Part shown: in pieces, positions 43,490-55,015 of the stretch
Layout of the letters: each line of letters begins with the position of its first letter
Position numbering within the stretch: position 1 is the stretch's first letter
Source of the DNA: Microglena sp. YARC
Taxonomy: Eukaryota > Chlorophyta > Chlorophyceae > Chlamydomonadales > Chlamydomonadaceae
Length of the DNA stretch: 64,000 nucleotides
NCBI GenBank assembly: GCA_022414725.1
Contig: CM039465.1
Location: 25,077,962-25,141,961 of the forward strand
Reading direction: 5' to 3'
Position numbers and translations under genes: made by a program
The notes under the pieces: model-generated
What the model was told of the DNA's origin: nothing
Seen by the model: only the letters and a program-made list of their open reading frames with translations
Database searches by the model: none

Positions 43490-43600
43490 TTCCACACACA
43501 CACACACACACACACACCGCCATCACCGGCTAGGAGCGCGCTAAGTACCAGCGGCTCTTGTCTTGGTCACAACAGGGGTGGGCATAGGGCAGTTTTTACT
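43200..43600. repeat. Long duplicate with two poly-C runs (50 and 49)
   Basis: A unit of CGGCTCTTGTCTT, an AACTGCAG|GGGTT-like acceptor word, GGGTGGGTA.AAAGT and GGATCGA ends in a C tract, and occurs twice (C50 at 43294-43343, C49 at 43441-43489). A third, shorter start is at about 43551. A CA tract follows the second C run. Open frames here are artefacts. Confidence 0.85.
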
Positions 43601-43626
43601 TCATCTAAGAAGTAGGTTTACAGGTA

Positions 43627-43918
43627 GCCATAGTTTCTCTTTTCAACTACAAGCCGCAGCTTCTAGGCAGCTCCCTGAGCTCTCTTTTCAACTACGAGCA
43701 TCAGCTTATAGGGAGATCCCTGGGCTCTCTGTTCAACTACGAGTGGGGGCTTCTAGATAGGGAGATCCCTGGGCTCTTTTTTCAACTACGAGTAGCAGCT
43801 TCTAGGCAGCTCCATGGGCTCTCTTTTCAACTACGAGCAGCAGCTTCTAAGGAGATCCGTGGGCTCTCTTTTCAACTACAAGCAGCAGCTTATAGGCAGC
43901 TCCCTGGGCTCTTTGTCT
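43627..43918. repeat. Tandem array of a MITE M1 terminal repeat
   Basis: Six units of about 45 bases, each resembling the first 45 bases of family M1: CTCTTTTCAACTACGAGCAG, CAGCTTCTAGGCAGCTCC, CTGGGCT. The first unit is preceded by CATAG, as in full M1 copies. The other half of the MITE is absent, so only the terminal repeat was amplified. Confidence 0.85.
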
Positions 43919-43939
43919 TCGGCAGTAACATTCTGAATA

Positions 43940-44525
43940 CGTACCTAAGCATTGAGACCAAGTGTAGGAGACCTAATCTCCTTGCATACAACCAGTGCTA
44001 CGTTGAACTTGGTCTTGGTTACATGTTGCTTAAGCCGTTTAGGCTGCTCGCTGTTCTTAGGCTTAGGTCTTCTCGCTTGTCTTCATTCGCCAGACACATA
44101 TCAAAAAGTATTATAAGCGTTGAGATCACATGTAGAAGATCCGATCTCCGTGCATACAAGAGATAGTGCTACCTTGAACTTGGTTGCATAGTGCTTTAGC
44201 CGATAATGGTGCTGGCTCGTCTTCATTAGTAACAAACCGAATATTTAGCCAAGCATTGAGACAAAATATAGGTGATATGATCTCCTTGCACACAACCAGT
44301 GCTACCTTGAACTTGATCTTGGTTACATGTTGCTTTAGCTGTTAAGGCTGCTCGCTTGGCTTCGGTGGAACCATGCCGAATCCTTATACAAGCATTTATA
44401 TTAAATGTAGGAGATCCGATCTACATGCATACAACTAATGCTTCCCATCTTCATCTTGTTTACATACATGTTGCTTCAGCCGTTAAGGCTACTCGCTCGC
44501 TCTAGCATGTGTCTCCAGCCTACTA
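43940..44525. repeat. Tandem repeat of a dispersed family (about 115-170-bp units, four copies)
   Basis: Each unit has AAGCATTGAGACC or similar, TAGGAGATCCGATCTCC, TGCATACAACCAGTGCTACC, TTGAACTTGGTTACAT and GCTTTAGCCGTTAAGGCTGC. The last two words are the core of a repeat found at many other places in the window. Confidence 0.8.
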
Positions 44526-44792
44526 GGCTGCTTGCCGCCGTAGAAATTAAGATACTCAATCCTTATGGAATATATGTAAGCAAAACAAGCACGAAGCGTA
44601 AAGGCATGGAGCTCTTTAAACCCCATGGCTAAAGGATAATACGAGACCTTGGTGTTAGCTGCAACGCTGTGGAGCAAAAGCGCTGTCAAGAAGGGACAAT
44701 AATTAACTAAGCATAACTCTAAACACCATAACGGAAGATGTGTGTGGAAATGTGAAAGACGAAGAACAGCGGGGTACAGCTAAGAGTGTGAA

Positions 44793-45122
44793 AAACTCCA
44801 CCACCACGGGGGGCCAAGGCCCCCCGCCCGCAACACGGATCTCACGATCAAGGTAAATACCCAGAAGGAGCAACCAAACGTACCAAGGGGGACAGCAGGA
44901 AACTCTAGACCTCAAGGCAAACGCTATCCCAATCACATGCACCTCCACAAGCTAACAAGGGGCAAGAATAAATCTATGCTAGTCATCCATGTTGTCGGGG
45001 AGGATGAGGGGAAGAAGCTCATACTCGGCGGAAGGCTTATGTCCGGAGGAATGGCCATCCGCTACAGTTTGCCCTCAGATCTGAGAGTTACCGTGACGAA
45101 TATTAAAAGGGCGGGTTTGTAG
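44793..45122 (+). CDS. Uncharacterised ORF inside the nested element
   Basis: About 100 open codons end at TAG 45120-45122, with an ATG at 44937. Text includes NTDLTIKVNTQKEQPN, KRYPNHMHLHKLTRGKNK, MLVIHVVGEDEGKKLILG and YSLPSDLRVTVTNI. The composition is protein-like, but I recognise no domain and no splice sites stand out. It could be a remnant of a transposon protein. GGGGGGCCAAGGCCCCCC at about 44808 forms a perfect hairpin at the start of the open frame. Confidence 0.3.
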   Translation, partial: KLHHHGGPRPPARNTDLTIKVNTQKEQPNVPRGTAGNSRPQGKRYPNHMHLHKLTRGKNKSMLVIHVVGEDEGKKLILGGRLMSGGMAIRYSLPSDLRVTVTNIKRAGL

Positions 45123-46023
45123 TATAAATATACCTGTGTGTGCGAACAGCCAAGATCCAACGCGGACGGAATGGTGTATCGACCGATATTCAGATAGGTA
45201 GAGGGTTCGACCCCACTTTGTCCCACTTTGTCCCACAACTACTAATTGTGTAGCACACTTTTCCTGTAACCCATCGACGCAACATTGAGAAGTGTTAGTT
45301 AGTTATTCCGTTTATCTAGCCTGAGCCCATGAAAACATTTGATTATTCCTTGCTTCGGGTAGGCATCGGGCCTTATTTTAATTCTTCATGCGAGCGTGCT
45401 TTCTAGGAACACTTAACACACCCAAACCTTTAAATGTAGGAAGGTTTACACGGGAATATCAAAGTATATGCAGAACGAACACATAATAAGAGGTCCCCGG
45501 CCGGAAAAAAAGGTGTCCCACAAACTTGGTTGCATGAATCGCCTCTTCTAGCACTCCTTTAACTCTATGTGGCAACTCGAACTTGGTTACATGAGGTACA
45601 AACATGAAGGAGCCATCAAAGTCAAGTATGAGTCCATTTAGGGCGTTTAGAAAGTTTTACCTTTAAGAGGTTCAACCTTCAAAAGGTTTAAGCTAATATC
45701 TTAGACATAAACGACCTAAAAACACGCTATAAACGGTTTTTTACCTGTAAACTACCTCTAAAGATTAGAACTAGCTTAAAACTAGTTTAGCACTCGCTTA
45801 TAGTTAAACCAACTCGTCTTAGATTGCGTTTAATTGGTAGGGCGCAATCGGATGAGCACAACTTCATGGCATTGACTACTGATGGACCCAGCCTCTCCAG
45901 TATGCTGACTCAACAAGAGGCAAGTCCACACCCCTGTCTCTCCAACATGCCCCCCTGGATGACAGTACTTTCTTTGGACCCATGAATGATACAGATGCCT
46001 GTCTTATATAAAGAGAAGAGTCC

Positions 46024-46860
<837 letters not shown>

Positions 46861-47067
46861 GATGACCATGCCTGACCTTGTCCAAGCCAGCCCACCTTCC
46901 TTGCTCCAGTCAGACAATGGGGGGGAATTCTCACCACACCAAGATGATCTGTACACCACATCCTCCCATGACTTCATCCCATATCCTGACTACTCCACCA
47001 CCCCTATCCAGCAGCTCCCCACTGTTCCCCATGATGAGCTCTGACAGAAGCACAAGCCAGAAGAGAA

Positions 47068-47826
47068 ATGGTCCTCCTGCTAGATCGGGCCAGAACCACA
47101 TATGAGAATGCATTCCCTGTTGATGGACAGGGGTCCTGCACTCAGCATGAGCTCTCCCAAGCCCTGAGATTTGACCAGTGGATTCCCTCAGCTACTTCCC
47201 CTTCCCCTGATCAGCCCCTAACTCATGTCAACATGAACACCTTCCCAGTCCATTTCCTTAACAACTCTGTTCTCTCCACAACCAGCTTTGGAAACCTGCT
47301 GACCACCCTCAACAACTCCCCTTCTTCCCTTAGAGCCTTTAGCATCAGACCTAGACAGCCTGTCCCCACCCTCATTGACCAGCTAGCCATCAAGTTCCCT
47401 GTCCTACTAGCTTCTGAGCAGGCTCAGTTCCCCAACAGACAGATGCACAACAGCCCCTCCTCAGTCTGTGGACCCCTTCTCAAGCATGTCAACAGATTGC
47501 AGCACATGGTCCACATCTACCCCACTGTATCTACAGCTGACAGGCCCACCATTCAGTGGGCCATCTGCCTACAAGCAGCCATGGTTCAAGCACATGCCAG
47601 AGTCCTAGTTTCCTGGCCCAAGATGCTCATGCACCCCATCAGCTGTGTGAACCCTGGAGGCAAAGCCATCTGTGTCAACAACCTCAGCATGCACTGGAAC
47701 CCAATGGATTTCACATTCATTAACATGCTGGACACCCCAAGGATGTCTAAGAAATCTTTCTCCACCCTCCTGCAGAAAATCCACACCCAGCTGGACCTTG
47801 ATGGATACCCAGCATCTGGCACCTAA
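47068..47826 (+). CDS. Unknown 252-codon ORF of the LTR element
   Basis: Uninterrupted from ATG 47068 to TAA. It contains no RT, integrase or zinc motif that I can see. Recognisable stretches include NNSPSSLRAFSIRPRQPVPT, LLASEQAQFPNRQMHN, HMVHIYPTVSTADRPTIQWA and MLMHPISCVNPGGKAICVNN. It lies in the place normally taken by integrase and reverse transcriptase and is followed by about 720 bases of non-coding sequence to the polypurine tract. It is the only long intact frame of this element, while gag and protease are broken. That suggests selection, recent capture or chance. Confidence 0.45.
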   Translation: MVLLLDRARTTYENAFPVDGQGSCTQHELSQALRFDQWIPSATSPSPDQPLTHVNMNTFPVHFLNNSVLSTTSFGNLLTTLNNSPSSLRAFSIRPRQPVPTLIDQLAIKFPVLLASEQAQFPNRQMHNSPSSVCGPLLKHVNRLQHMVHIYPTVSTADRPTIQWAICLQAAMVQAHARVLVSWPKMLMHPISCVNPGGKAICVNNLSMHWNPMDFTFINMLDTPRMSKKSFSTLLQKIHTQLDLDGYPASGT

Positions 47827-48547
47827 ATATGCACCTATAGTCTATTGCCCATTATTGTTTTAGCCATGAACACTGTAGGATTAATGTGGTGCTTTGTACT
47901 GTCTCATGTACTGCTGCCTCTTTGTTTTAGTGTCCCTCATCTAGTTACTGCCGTATGTCTGCAATACTCTAATTTAGGAGGAACCCAAATTATGGGGGGG
48001 ACTATCACAGACATCCTGCCATGAACCATGCCAGACCCCTGGCAGCTTCTGGGCAGCTTCTCTGCAACCTAAGCCTGCAGCTTCTCTCCTATGCAGGCCA
48101 TTCCTGATACATCACTGTAGCCCCCATAGTTTCCCCTAGCACTTATCTGAAGATCCTGCATTATGATACCTTGTAGATGACATTGGAAGTAACTCACATA
48201 TCCTTCCATCTGGATTGATTACATGAGCTAGAGGGGGACGTCTACCTTAAAAGTTGTTGACCATAAAGGCAATCACCAGTTTTGCTATCTAGTTCCTTTA
48301 TGCTTCCCCAAGGCAGCCTCCCTGCCACCTGCTACCCTAGCAGATTGACATTGATCTGAAGATCCCTGCTCTTAATGTGCCGTGCCCCTTGGACCCTGTT
48401 CCAAATAATTTATTAGTTACAGCTTCTCCTGCCAGCCATTAGCATATCTAAATAGCCCTGTCAGCCTTTATACTTCTATAATTTATTTATGCCCCTCAGT
48501 TAATTACAAGGATTCTTGTATCCAAGAATACCTTGAATTGGGAGGGA

Positions 48548-48857
48548 TGTTATTGTCGGACACTGAGTTGGCATAGTGCACGCGTGGTCCTGGTGCTCCA
48601 GGACCCGGGTTGCCTGCCGCCAGGCCATAGGCTAGCTATGGCCCCCACGTGTCTTCATAATCTTCCTGGAGACTTCCTTTGGCGTATATAGCCGCACGAG
48701 ATGCGATGTTAAGCGATCTGCTCCTTCTGTCTTCACTGTGTAACGACTCTATCGATTGAAAGGTTATCGGCCCGACCGCTACCCGCAGACAGCGCCCCTG
48801 CGCCCGTGCCAAGTGGATCTTCAGCCCTGCACAAGGTGACAGTTTTCCCTCAGACTA
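48548..48857 (+). repeat. 3' LTR of the non-autonomous LTR element
   Basis: TGTTATTGTCGGACACTGAG to CCCTCAGACTA, preceded by the polypurine tract GGGAGGGA. Aligns with 39436-39752. Confidence 0.88.
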
Positions 48858-49120
48858 CACTATGGAAACAGTGTTGGACGTTAAAGGGAGTTAAAACAGA
48901 TTAACTATGCACGTTATTGACACATAGTTAACGGACGACATTTGACGTTATATTAACGTTGATTAACGTGTGGACAAGTTAAGTTGAGTTAAGTCAAGTT
49001 AAGTGAACTTAAGTTAAGCTATAAGATAACTTACGCAAGTTAATTTAAGACGCGTTAAGTTGAGTTAAGTCAAGTTAACTTTAGTTACGCTAACTTACTT
49101 AAGTTAACTTCAGAGACATG
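48858..49120. repeat. GTTAA-rich block adjoining the 3' LTR
   Basis: Directly after the LTR (CACTATGGAAACAGTG) come many GTTAA / TTAAC and AAGTTAAGTTGAG words in both orientations, similar in style to the GTTTA-rich ends of the nested element. It may be one end of another DNA transposon; the other end was not found. Confidence 0.5.
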
Positions 49121-49319
49121 GGAACGTAGTAGAATCGTAGATGGACGAGCGGCACCGATTTGTTACATTTTTGTTGATTCATACGGTATTGCATGCATTT
49201 TTATATTACCGTCCATGCTAACAAGCTCCAGCTGTTGATCAAGCTAACCATCAATGTAATCAAGCTTACCATCAATGTAACCAATCAAGCTAACCATCAA
49301 TGTAACCATCAATATTGCC

Positions 49320-50155
49320 CCCCCCGCCCACGTGGGGTGCACCCCCCAACCCCCACCCCAGACATACATGTGTACACACACTGTCCACCCCCACCCCCAC
49401 TGTCCAAGTCAACCACTATCACCCCCACCCCGCCCACACACCCACCCACACATAAGCTGTCTACCATCACCATCATTGTCTAGGCCAACCACTACCCTCC
49501 CCCCACACCCCACCCCACACATACATGTGTACACACACTGTCCACCCCCACTGTCCAGGTCAACCACTATCACCCCCACCCCGCCCACACACACATAAGC
49601 AGTCTACCATCACCACCATTGTCCAGGCCAACCACTGCCCACCCCCACCCCACCCCCACACACATGTGTACACACACTGTCCACCCCCACCCCCACTGTC
49701 CAAGTCAACCACTATCACCCCACCCCTCCCACCCACCCACCCACACATAAGCTGTCTACCATCACCACCATTGTCCAGGCCAACCTCTGCCCACCCACCC
49801 CCCACCCCACCCACCCACACGCATACATGTGTACACACACTGTCCACCCCCACCCCCACTGTCCAAGTCAACCACTATCACCCCCACCCCGCCCACACAC
49901 ACACACACACATAAGCAGTCTACCATCACCATCATTGCCCAGGCCAACCACTGCCCCCCCCCACCCCCCCCACACACACGCAAACATGTGTACACACACT
50001 GTCCACCCCCACCCCCACTGTCCAAGTCATCCACTATCACCCCCACCCCGCCCACACACCCACCCACACATAAGCAGTCTACCATCACCACCATTGTCCA
50101 GGCCAACCACTGCCCCCCCCCACCCCCCACCCCCCCCACACACACAAACCGCCTG
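49320..50155. repeat. 140-163-bp satellite, five units
   Basis: Each unit has TGTACACACACTGTCCACCC, CAAGTCAACCACTATCACCC, ACACATAAGC.GTCTACCATC and TTGTCCAGGCCAACCACTGC. Unit starts are near 49371, 49529, 49667, 49830 and 49989. The plus strand is almost G-free. Confidence 0.93.
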
Positions 50156-52440
50156 CACAAACATATGCAATGCGAATTTTATGCATTCAAGTATATATGT
50201 GTGGTACAAGATGCCTCCCGTGGGTATCGCACATGAGGCCTGGGGCTCTTACATATGCTTGTACACATATGTCCATACCAGTACCGGAACTTCTATCTAC
50301 TACCGTCACAATAATCAAGTGTATGTGTAGTAAACACAAGCGAGCAAGATGCCTTGCGTGGGTATCGCACGAGCCTGACTTACTTGCCAAAGGGGGACGG
50401 TTTATTAGTATACTTATATATAGGTATGTGTACATAGCTATATATTTATATATATGTTTTAAAACCAATCCCACAATTAGGTTGTATGCTGATGTGTGTT
50501 GGTGCGTATGTATGTACCACCTACGTATATAGTATATAGGTGGTACATACATACGTATGTACATGCAAGTACGACTACTCCAAACCACTTGCATCATCAT
50601 CACTGTACGGTAATCGAGAGATGCCTCCCGTGGGTATCGCACAGGCCTATCTTTTGCAATCATGGGAAGACTCGAAGCAGACCCAGGGTTACTAACATAC
50701 ATGAAACACGAGAGGTGGTTCCATGTTATTCTAGCTATAGGTGGTACATATATGTAACTACCTATAAATTGTAATACATCCCAGGCATCCCTATCTTTAG
50801 GGTGGGTGGGGGGGGTGGGGGGGCTATATATATATACCATAGGTGGTATGCTTCACGTGATGCCATCCTTTGGGCAGCTAGCTTCCTCCTCCCCTCAAGC
50901 TATGCAAGTGCGTAGCTCACTGCCTCAGCCAAGTCCTGCATGTATACGTGTGTGTGTGAGTATATCTTGATAATAATGCTTATATATGACATACGCACAC
51001 TTGCAGTGACATAAACACCAACGCTCACCAAACATCTGCCCTTCACAATAGCTCCCACACACCTCCCCCCCCCCCCCCACACACACACACAAACATCTGC
51101 ACGGTGGTACATTGAATGGAAGGTTGCAACCATGTTACTATGCCGTAGTTCAATAATAAGACAGTGCAATAAATGGGAGCGTAAACAACAATGCACCGCC
51201 ATTTCAGCCATTGTAACTTGGTTGTTCCTATTTGTGCTGCCTGTTTGTGCTGCCTGCGAGAGGTGTCCTTGATTATTGTTGAAGGGGCCTGTGGTGGAAG
51301 GTATCAAAACGTAGTTAGTTCGATTCGCATTAGTACAATGATAGAGGTGAAACATGGCTATGTAGTGTAGCTGCTCCTTGTGCCGCCCCCTTGCTTAGCA
51401 TGATGTGTAGTCCTGCTTTAGCGTAATCATGGACCCACACAAGCATACCATCCAACACATACAGACACAGGCTAACACATGACAGTACATGGAGTCTATC
51501 ACGCCAGTCAGAGTCAAGGCGTCAAAGTTATGTCCACCGTGTCCAATGCACCACTCGAGGCTAATGCACGATCTGCGCTAGCAAGCTCATTAGTGGCACC
51601 CGTCGAAAGAGCATCCGTAGCGAGGCATCTGTTCGGTGCGGCGGTTACTTACAGACTTTTGGTTTGATGTCAGCCTCTACATTGGTTTGGTGATGAAGCT
51701 AAACATCAAATCAAGCACTGCGCAGTAGTGCTCGGGCTCGAGCTAATGTAGGTGCCAAGCCATGTCGGTTACAAGCCACCGTCAAGCATGAACTACGAAT
51801 TTCATGGCACTCGGCGTACCTGCATCATTGGCGACGCTCTGCTCGCTCATCCAGGTGTTGTTGAGTCGAAAAAGAATGGAGAGTTGGGGGGGGGAAAGCA
51901 AGAAAGAAAAAAAATCAACGCAAGTCAGCATGACTTGTGCGGTCACGAAAAACGGAGCAGGCAACGTGGTTGGAAGACAATGGTGTCGAACGGGAGCAAG
52001 AAGTCAATAAGTAAATGAGGAGGACCAGGGAGGACGCACGAATAACAATAATCTTCGCTGCTGGGGTCATACCAGCTGCAGGCCAGATGTACCGCGGGTG
52101 TACAGCCAGTCCCCCTGCCACTCAGCGCCCACTCGAGGTTGCAGTAACCGACAGGCCAGCTCGGCAGCGATACTTGCGAGCCTGCATGAACTCCGCAGGC
52201 ATATATATAGAGCTCGTTTTGCACCCTGCTTCTCCGCATCATCCACAGAAAGAAGCGGCATCCCGTTCCCGTACAAAATCTTGACGAGTCGGCGATGCCG
52301 GCAACCATAGTTTGCCTTACAAGCTTAAGAATTGAACTGTGAGCAATGTAACAAAGTTCAAGTTCAATATAGTTAGGAACTATATATAAGGACTTATGAA
52401 GCTAGAATTAGCCCAGTCCCATCAGGTTTAGGAAATGTAG
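50156..52440. other. No gene supported; short dispersed repeats
   Basis: GATGCC.CCGTGGGTATCGCAC occurs three times (about 50208, 50349, 50620). GGTGGTACATA.ATA occurs near 50537, 50738 and 50845. A C15 run is at about 51065. From 51400 to 52440 I see no repeat or exon that I can support. Confidence 0.45.
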
Positions 52441-52958
52441 CTATTAATGCCTGCGTATGCCACATATGTGTGAGCTCTTCGTAGAGCGACGTATGGAATA
52501 CTGATATACGGTAACCATATTGTTTGACTGCTGATGAATCATGGGAGTGGGTAGGGGAGTTCAGTTACACTACAGAGCAGCCGAATTGTTAGCTGAAACT
52601 ATGTAACCAAGTTCGAGTTCAGGCCCATCGTAGTAAGGAGCGTAGTAATTGATGCATGTATATGCCAAACATGTATGTGCTCTATTCAAAACGACCTTTG
52701 GTATACCGGTATCCGAAAACCATGGTGTTTTTCTGCTAATGAATCATGGGGGTGGGTAGGGGACTTCAATTACACTCATTCTGATAACCATGCTACATCA
52801 CGGTACTGCCTGTTCAAATTCAGGCCCATCATAGTAAGGAGCGTAGTAATTGATGCATGTATATGCCGTACATACATGCATGTGCTCCTTTCAAAACGAC
52901 CTTTGGTAACCCGGTATCCGAAAACCGTAGTGTTTGTCTGCTGATGAATCATGGGAGT
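52441..52958. repeat. Dispersed repeat flanking the copia element, left side
   Basis: The unit contains CTGATGAATCATGGGAGTGG, GAAACTATGTAACCAAGTTC, AAGGAGCGTAGTAATTGATG, ATGTATATGCC and CGACCTTTGG. It is repeated with changes about every 150-260 bases and continues on the other side of the element (59815-60240). The element landed within one unit. Confidence 0.8.
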
Positions 52959-53260
52959 TATCAGCTTGGATAACACTCCGGAGAGTGGACTTAGTGTGTG
53001 CAGCACGCCAATCTATAAATGCGGAGACGAGAATAAATATTACAAAAGATAGTGGAACCATAAAGGGACACCAGCGGAGGAAAGGGGGGCGGTAGCCTGG
53101 AACCTGATCAGGGTACAGGTTAGACAGCGCGTGTCAGAAGAACCGATGACGCAGTCAACAGTAAGCTGACATAGTACTGTCAGGACCGATAGTTCTAAGG
53201 AAGTACATAAGTAGTCACCAAGTCATAAAACGCGTGAGAGCACCGCAATTCATGCTGACA
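52959..53260 (-). repeat. 3' LTR of the Ty1/copia element
   Basis: 302 bp; on the minus strand it starts TGTCAGCATG and ends AAGCTGATA. Identical by eye to 59508-59809. The polypurine tract ATAGGTGGAG lies just before it on the minus strand (53261-53270). Confidence 0.95.
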
Positions 53261-53587
53261 CTCCACCTATGACACAGGTGACATACAATACTACTTCTCC
53301 ACCTATGGCACTGGTGACATAGAACTATATGTAACAGATTGAAAAAAAAAAAAAATCAAAGAACTCCGAAAATTCGAGAGAACTTCAAATGGAAACCCAA
53401 AGGTTGATAGGAAGGAATGAAAACACGGCAAAAACCAAAATTTGCCAAGTTAGAAAAAGGATGAAAACCGAATATCAAAGATGGGTAACAACGGTATAGA
53501 AACCCGATCCGGGAATAGGAACCTAATGCCATACAATGATAACCAAAGAAACCGATGTAACAAAAAAACAAAAAAAAATTATATACC

Positions 53588-55015
53588 CTAAGAAGAAGCG
53601 GTCATCCCAAGCATCCGCATAAACCTCCAGAACACAGCAGGATCAAGGGGCTTGGTGAAGGGGTCAGCACAGTTGTCCTTGGTGTTAACATAGGCAACAT
53701 CTAGTGAACCGTCCTCCACCAGCTCCTTGATGTAGTGATGAATAACATCAATGTGCTTGCTGCGAGGGAGGAGCTGCCAGTCATTGGCCCATCTCAGAGA
53801 CCCTATGTTGTCACCCTGAATGGTAACTAAATCACAAGGCAGACCCAGATCCACCCTCAACTTCTTCAACCATTGCACCTCCCTGGCAGCCTGAGACAGG
53901 GCCTGATACTCAGCCTCACAAGAGCTAATGGCAACTGTAGGCTGCCTCTTGCTCATCCAGTTCACTATGCACCCTCCAGCCAGGACAGCAAAGCCAGTCT
54001 GAGATCTCCTGTCAGACCCATCATCAGCAAAGGATGAGTCACTAAAGACAGTAAAAGAGAAATCAGGGCTGTGTGTGTAAGTGAGTCCCAGGTGGGAATG
54101 TGACCTCAAATACAAAAGCAAACGCTTGGCTGCCCCCCACAGGGGGACGGTAGGGTGAGCAGAAAACCTGGACAGGTAGCTCACAGCAAAGGCAATATCA
54201 GGCCTGGTGCAAGTAGCCAGGTATAGCAAAGCACCAACAAGAGAGAGGTACTGGCTATTAGAGGACAGGGGTTCTCCAGGTGGGTCAGTGACGGTGGACT
54301 TGTCCATGGGGGCACCAAACCTGGGCTTGGCAGCAGCAGTCAGACCAAACTGCTCCACCAGATCAAAAATGTAGGAGTGCTGGGAGAGGTTGATCTGAAC
54401 ACACCTGCCGTCAGAGTCAAGTGTACAAGCCATGTCCAAGGAGAGGAACTGAACCGGCACACCCATCTCTTTGACCTCCCAGCCAGCTTTCTCCATAGCC
54501 TTGATCAGCAAAACATACCTATCCAGCTCACTAAAAGCACAGATAAAATCATCAACATAGGTTAGGACATAGCTCCACCCACCATTAGAATCCCTCCTAA
54601 AATACAGAGCAGGTTCCGCCTTGCACATAATAAAACCATGTGCAACCAAAACCCGCTTGACATCCATACTCCAAGCCCTGGGCGCCTGTTTCAAACCATA
54701 AAGGGACTTGATCAGCTTGCACACAAGGGGAACACCGTTAGGACCAAGTACCTTAAAGCCCTCAGGCTGGTGGCAGTACAGGTCCAGACCAGGTTCAAGG
54801 GGAGCATTCAGAAATGCAGTCTTGATGTCCAGCTGCCGAACAAACATCTTCCTATGAGTGATGGCAGCCAGGAGCACCCTCAGACCTGCTTTAGAAGAAA
54901 CGGGGGCATATACATCATGAAAATCCAACCCAGGACGCTGCAGAAAACCACGAACCACAAAACGTGCCTTGAAGCGAATAGAACCATCAACCCAACCTTC
55001 TTCACAAATAACCAC
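53588..55015 (-). CDS. copia reverse transcriptase and RNase H
   Basis: RT begins around KARFVVRGFLQRPGLDF. Motif A is LDIKTAFLNAPLEPG (catalytic Asp); SLYGLKQAPRAW follows; the active site is YVLTYVDDFICA (YVDD). After the linker TCTRPDIAFAVSYLSRF comes RNase H: FSDSSFADDGSDRRSQTGFA, SSCEAEYQALSQAAREV and SKHIDVIHHYIKE. The stop is at 53588 and the element's 3' LTR begins about 330 bases later. The frame joins the integrase frame by a shift at about 55000 (WLFVKK then EGWVDGSIRFK). Confidence 0.93.
   Translation of the reverse strand: MVICEEGWVDGSIRFKARFVVRGFLQRPGLDFHDVYAPVSSKAGLRVLLAAITHRKMFVRQLDIKTAFLNAPLEPGLDLYCHQPEGFKVLGPNGVPLVCKLIKSLYGLKQAPRAWSMDVKRVLVAHGFIMCKAEPALYFRRDSNGGWSYVLTYVDDFICAFSELDRYVLLIKAMEKAGWEVKEMGVPVQFLSLDMACTLDSDGRCVQINLSQHSYIFDLVEQFGLTAAAKPRFGAPMDKSTVTDPPGEPLSSNSQYLSLVGALLYLATCTRPDIAFAVSYLSRFSAHPTVPLWGAAKRLLLYLRSHSHLGLTYTHSPDFSFTVFSDSSFADDGSDRRSQTGFAVLAGGCIVNWMSKRQPTVAISSCEAEYQALSQAAREVQWLKKLRVDLGLPCDLVTIQGDNIGSLRWANDWQLLPRSKHIDVIHHYIKELVEDGSLDVAYVNTKDNCADPFTKPLDPAVFWRFMRMLGMTASS

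Larger units (their letters stand above)
41380..45843. mobile_element. Nested 4.46-kb element with terminal inverted repeats
   Basis: The left end starts CCTACCAAATATACGCAATC and the right end is an imperfect inverse (GATTGCGTTTAATTGGTAGG); about 25 bases pair. Both flanks inside the ends (41440-41760 and 45640-45830) are dense in GTTTA / TAAAC words in many orientations, like subterminal transposase-binding repeats. It lies between gag and the protease-like part of the host LTR element. No transposase was recognised. No clear target duplication is seen. The interior holds minisatellites, two poly-C runs and MITE-end repeats. Confidence 0.65.

Noticed and set aside
51752..52310. Several ORFs of 60-120 aa on both strands
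   Set aside because: They overlap on both strands, show no motif and have no supporting splice sites.
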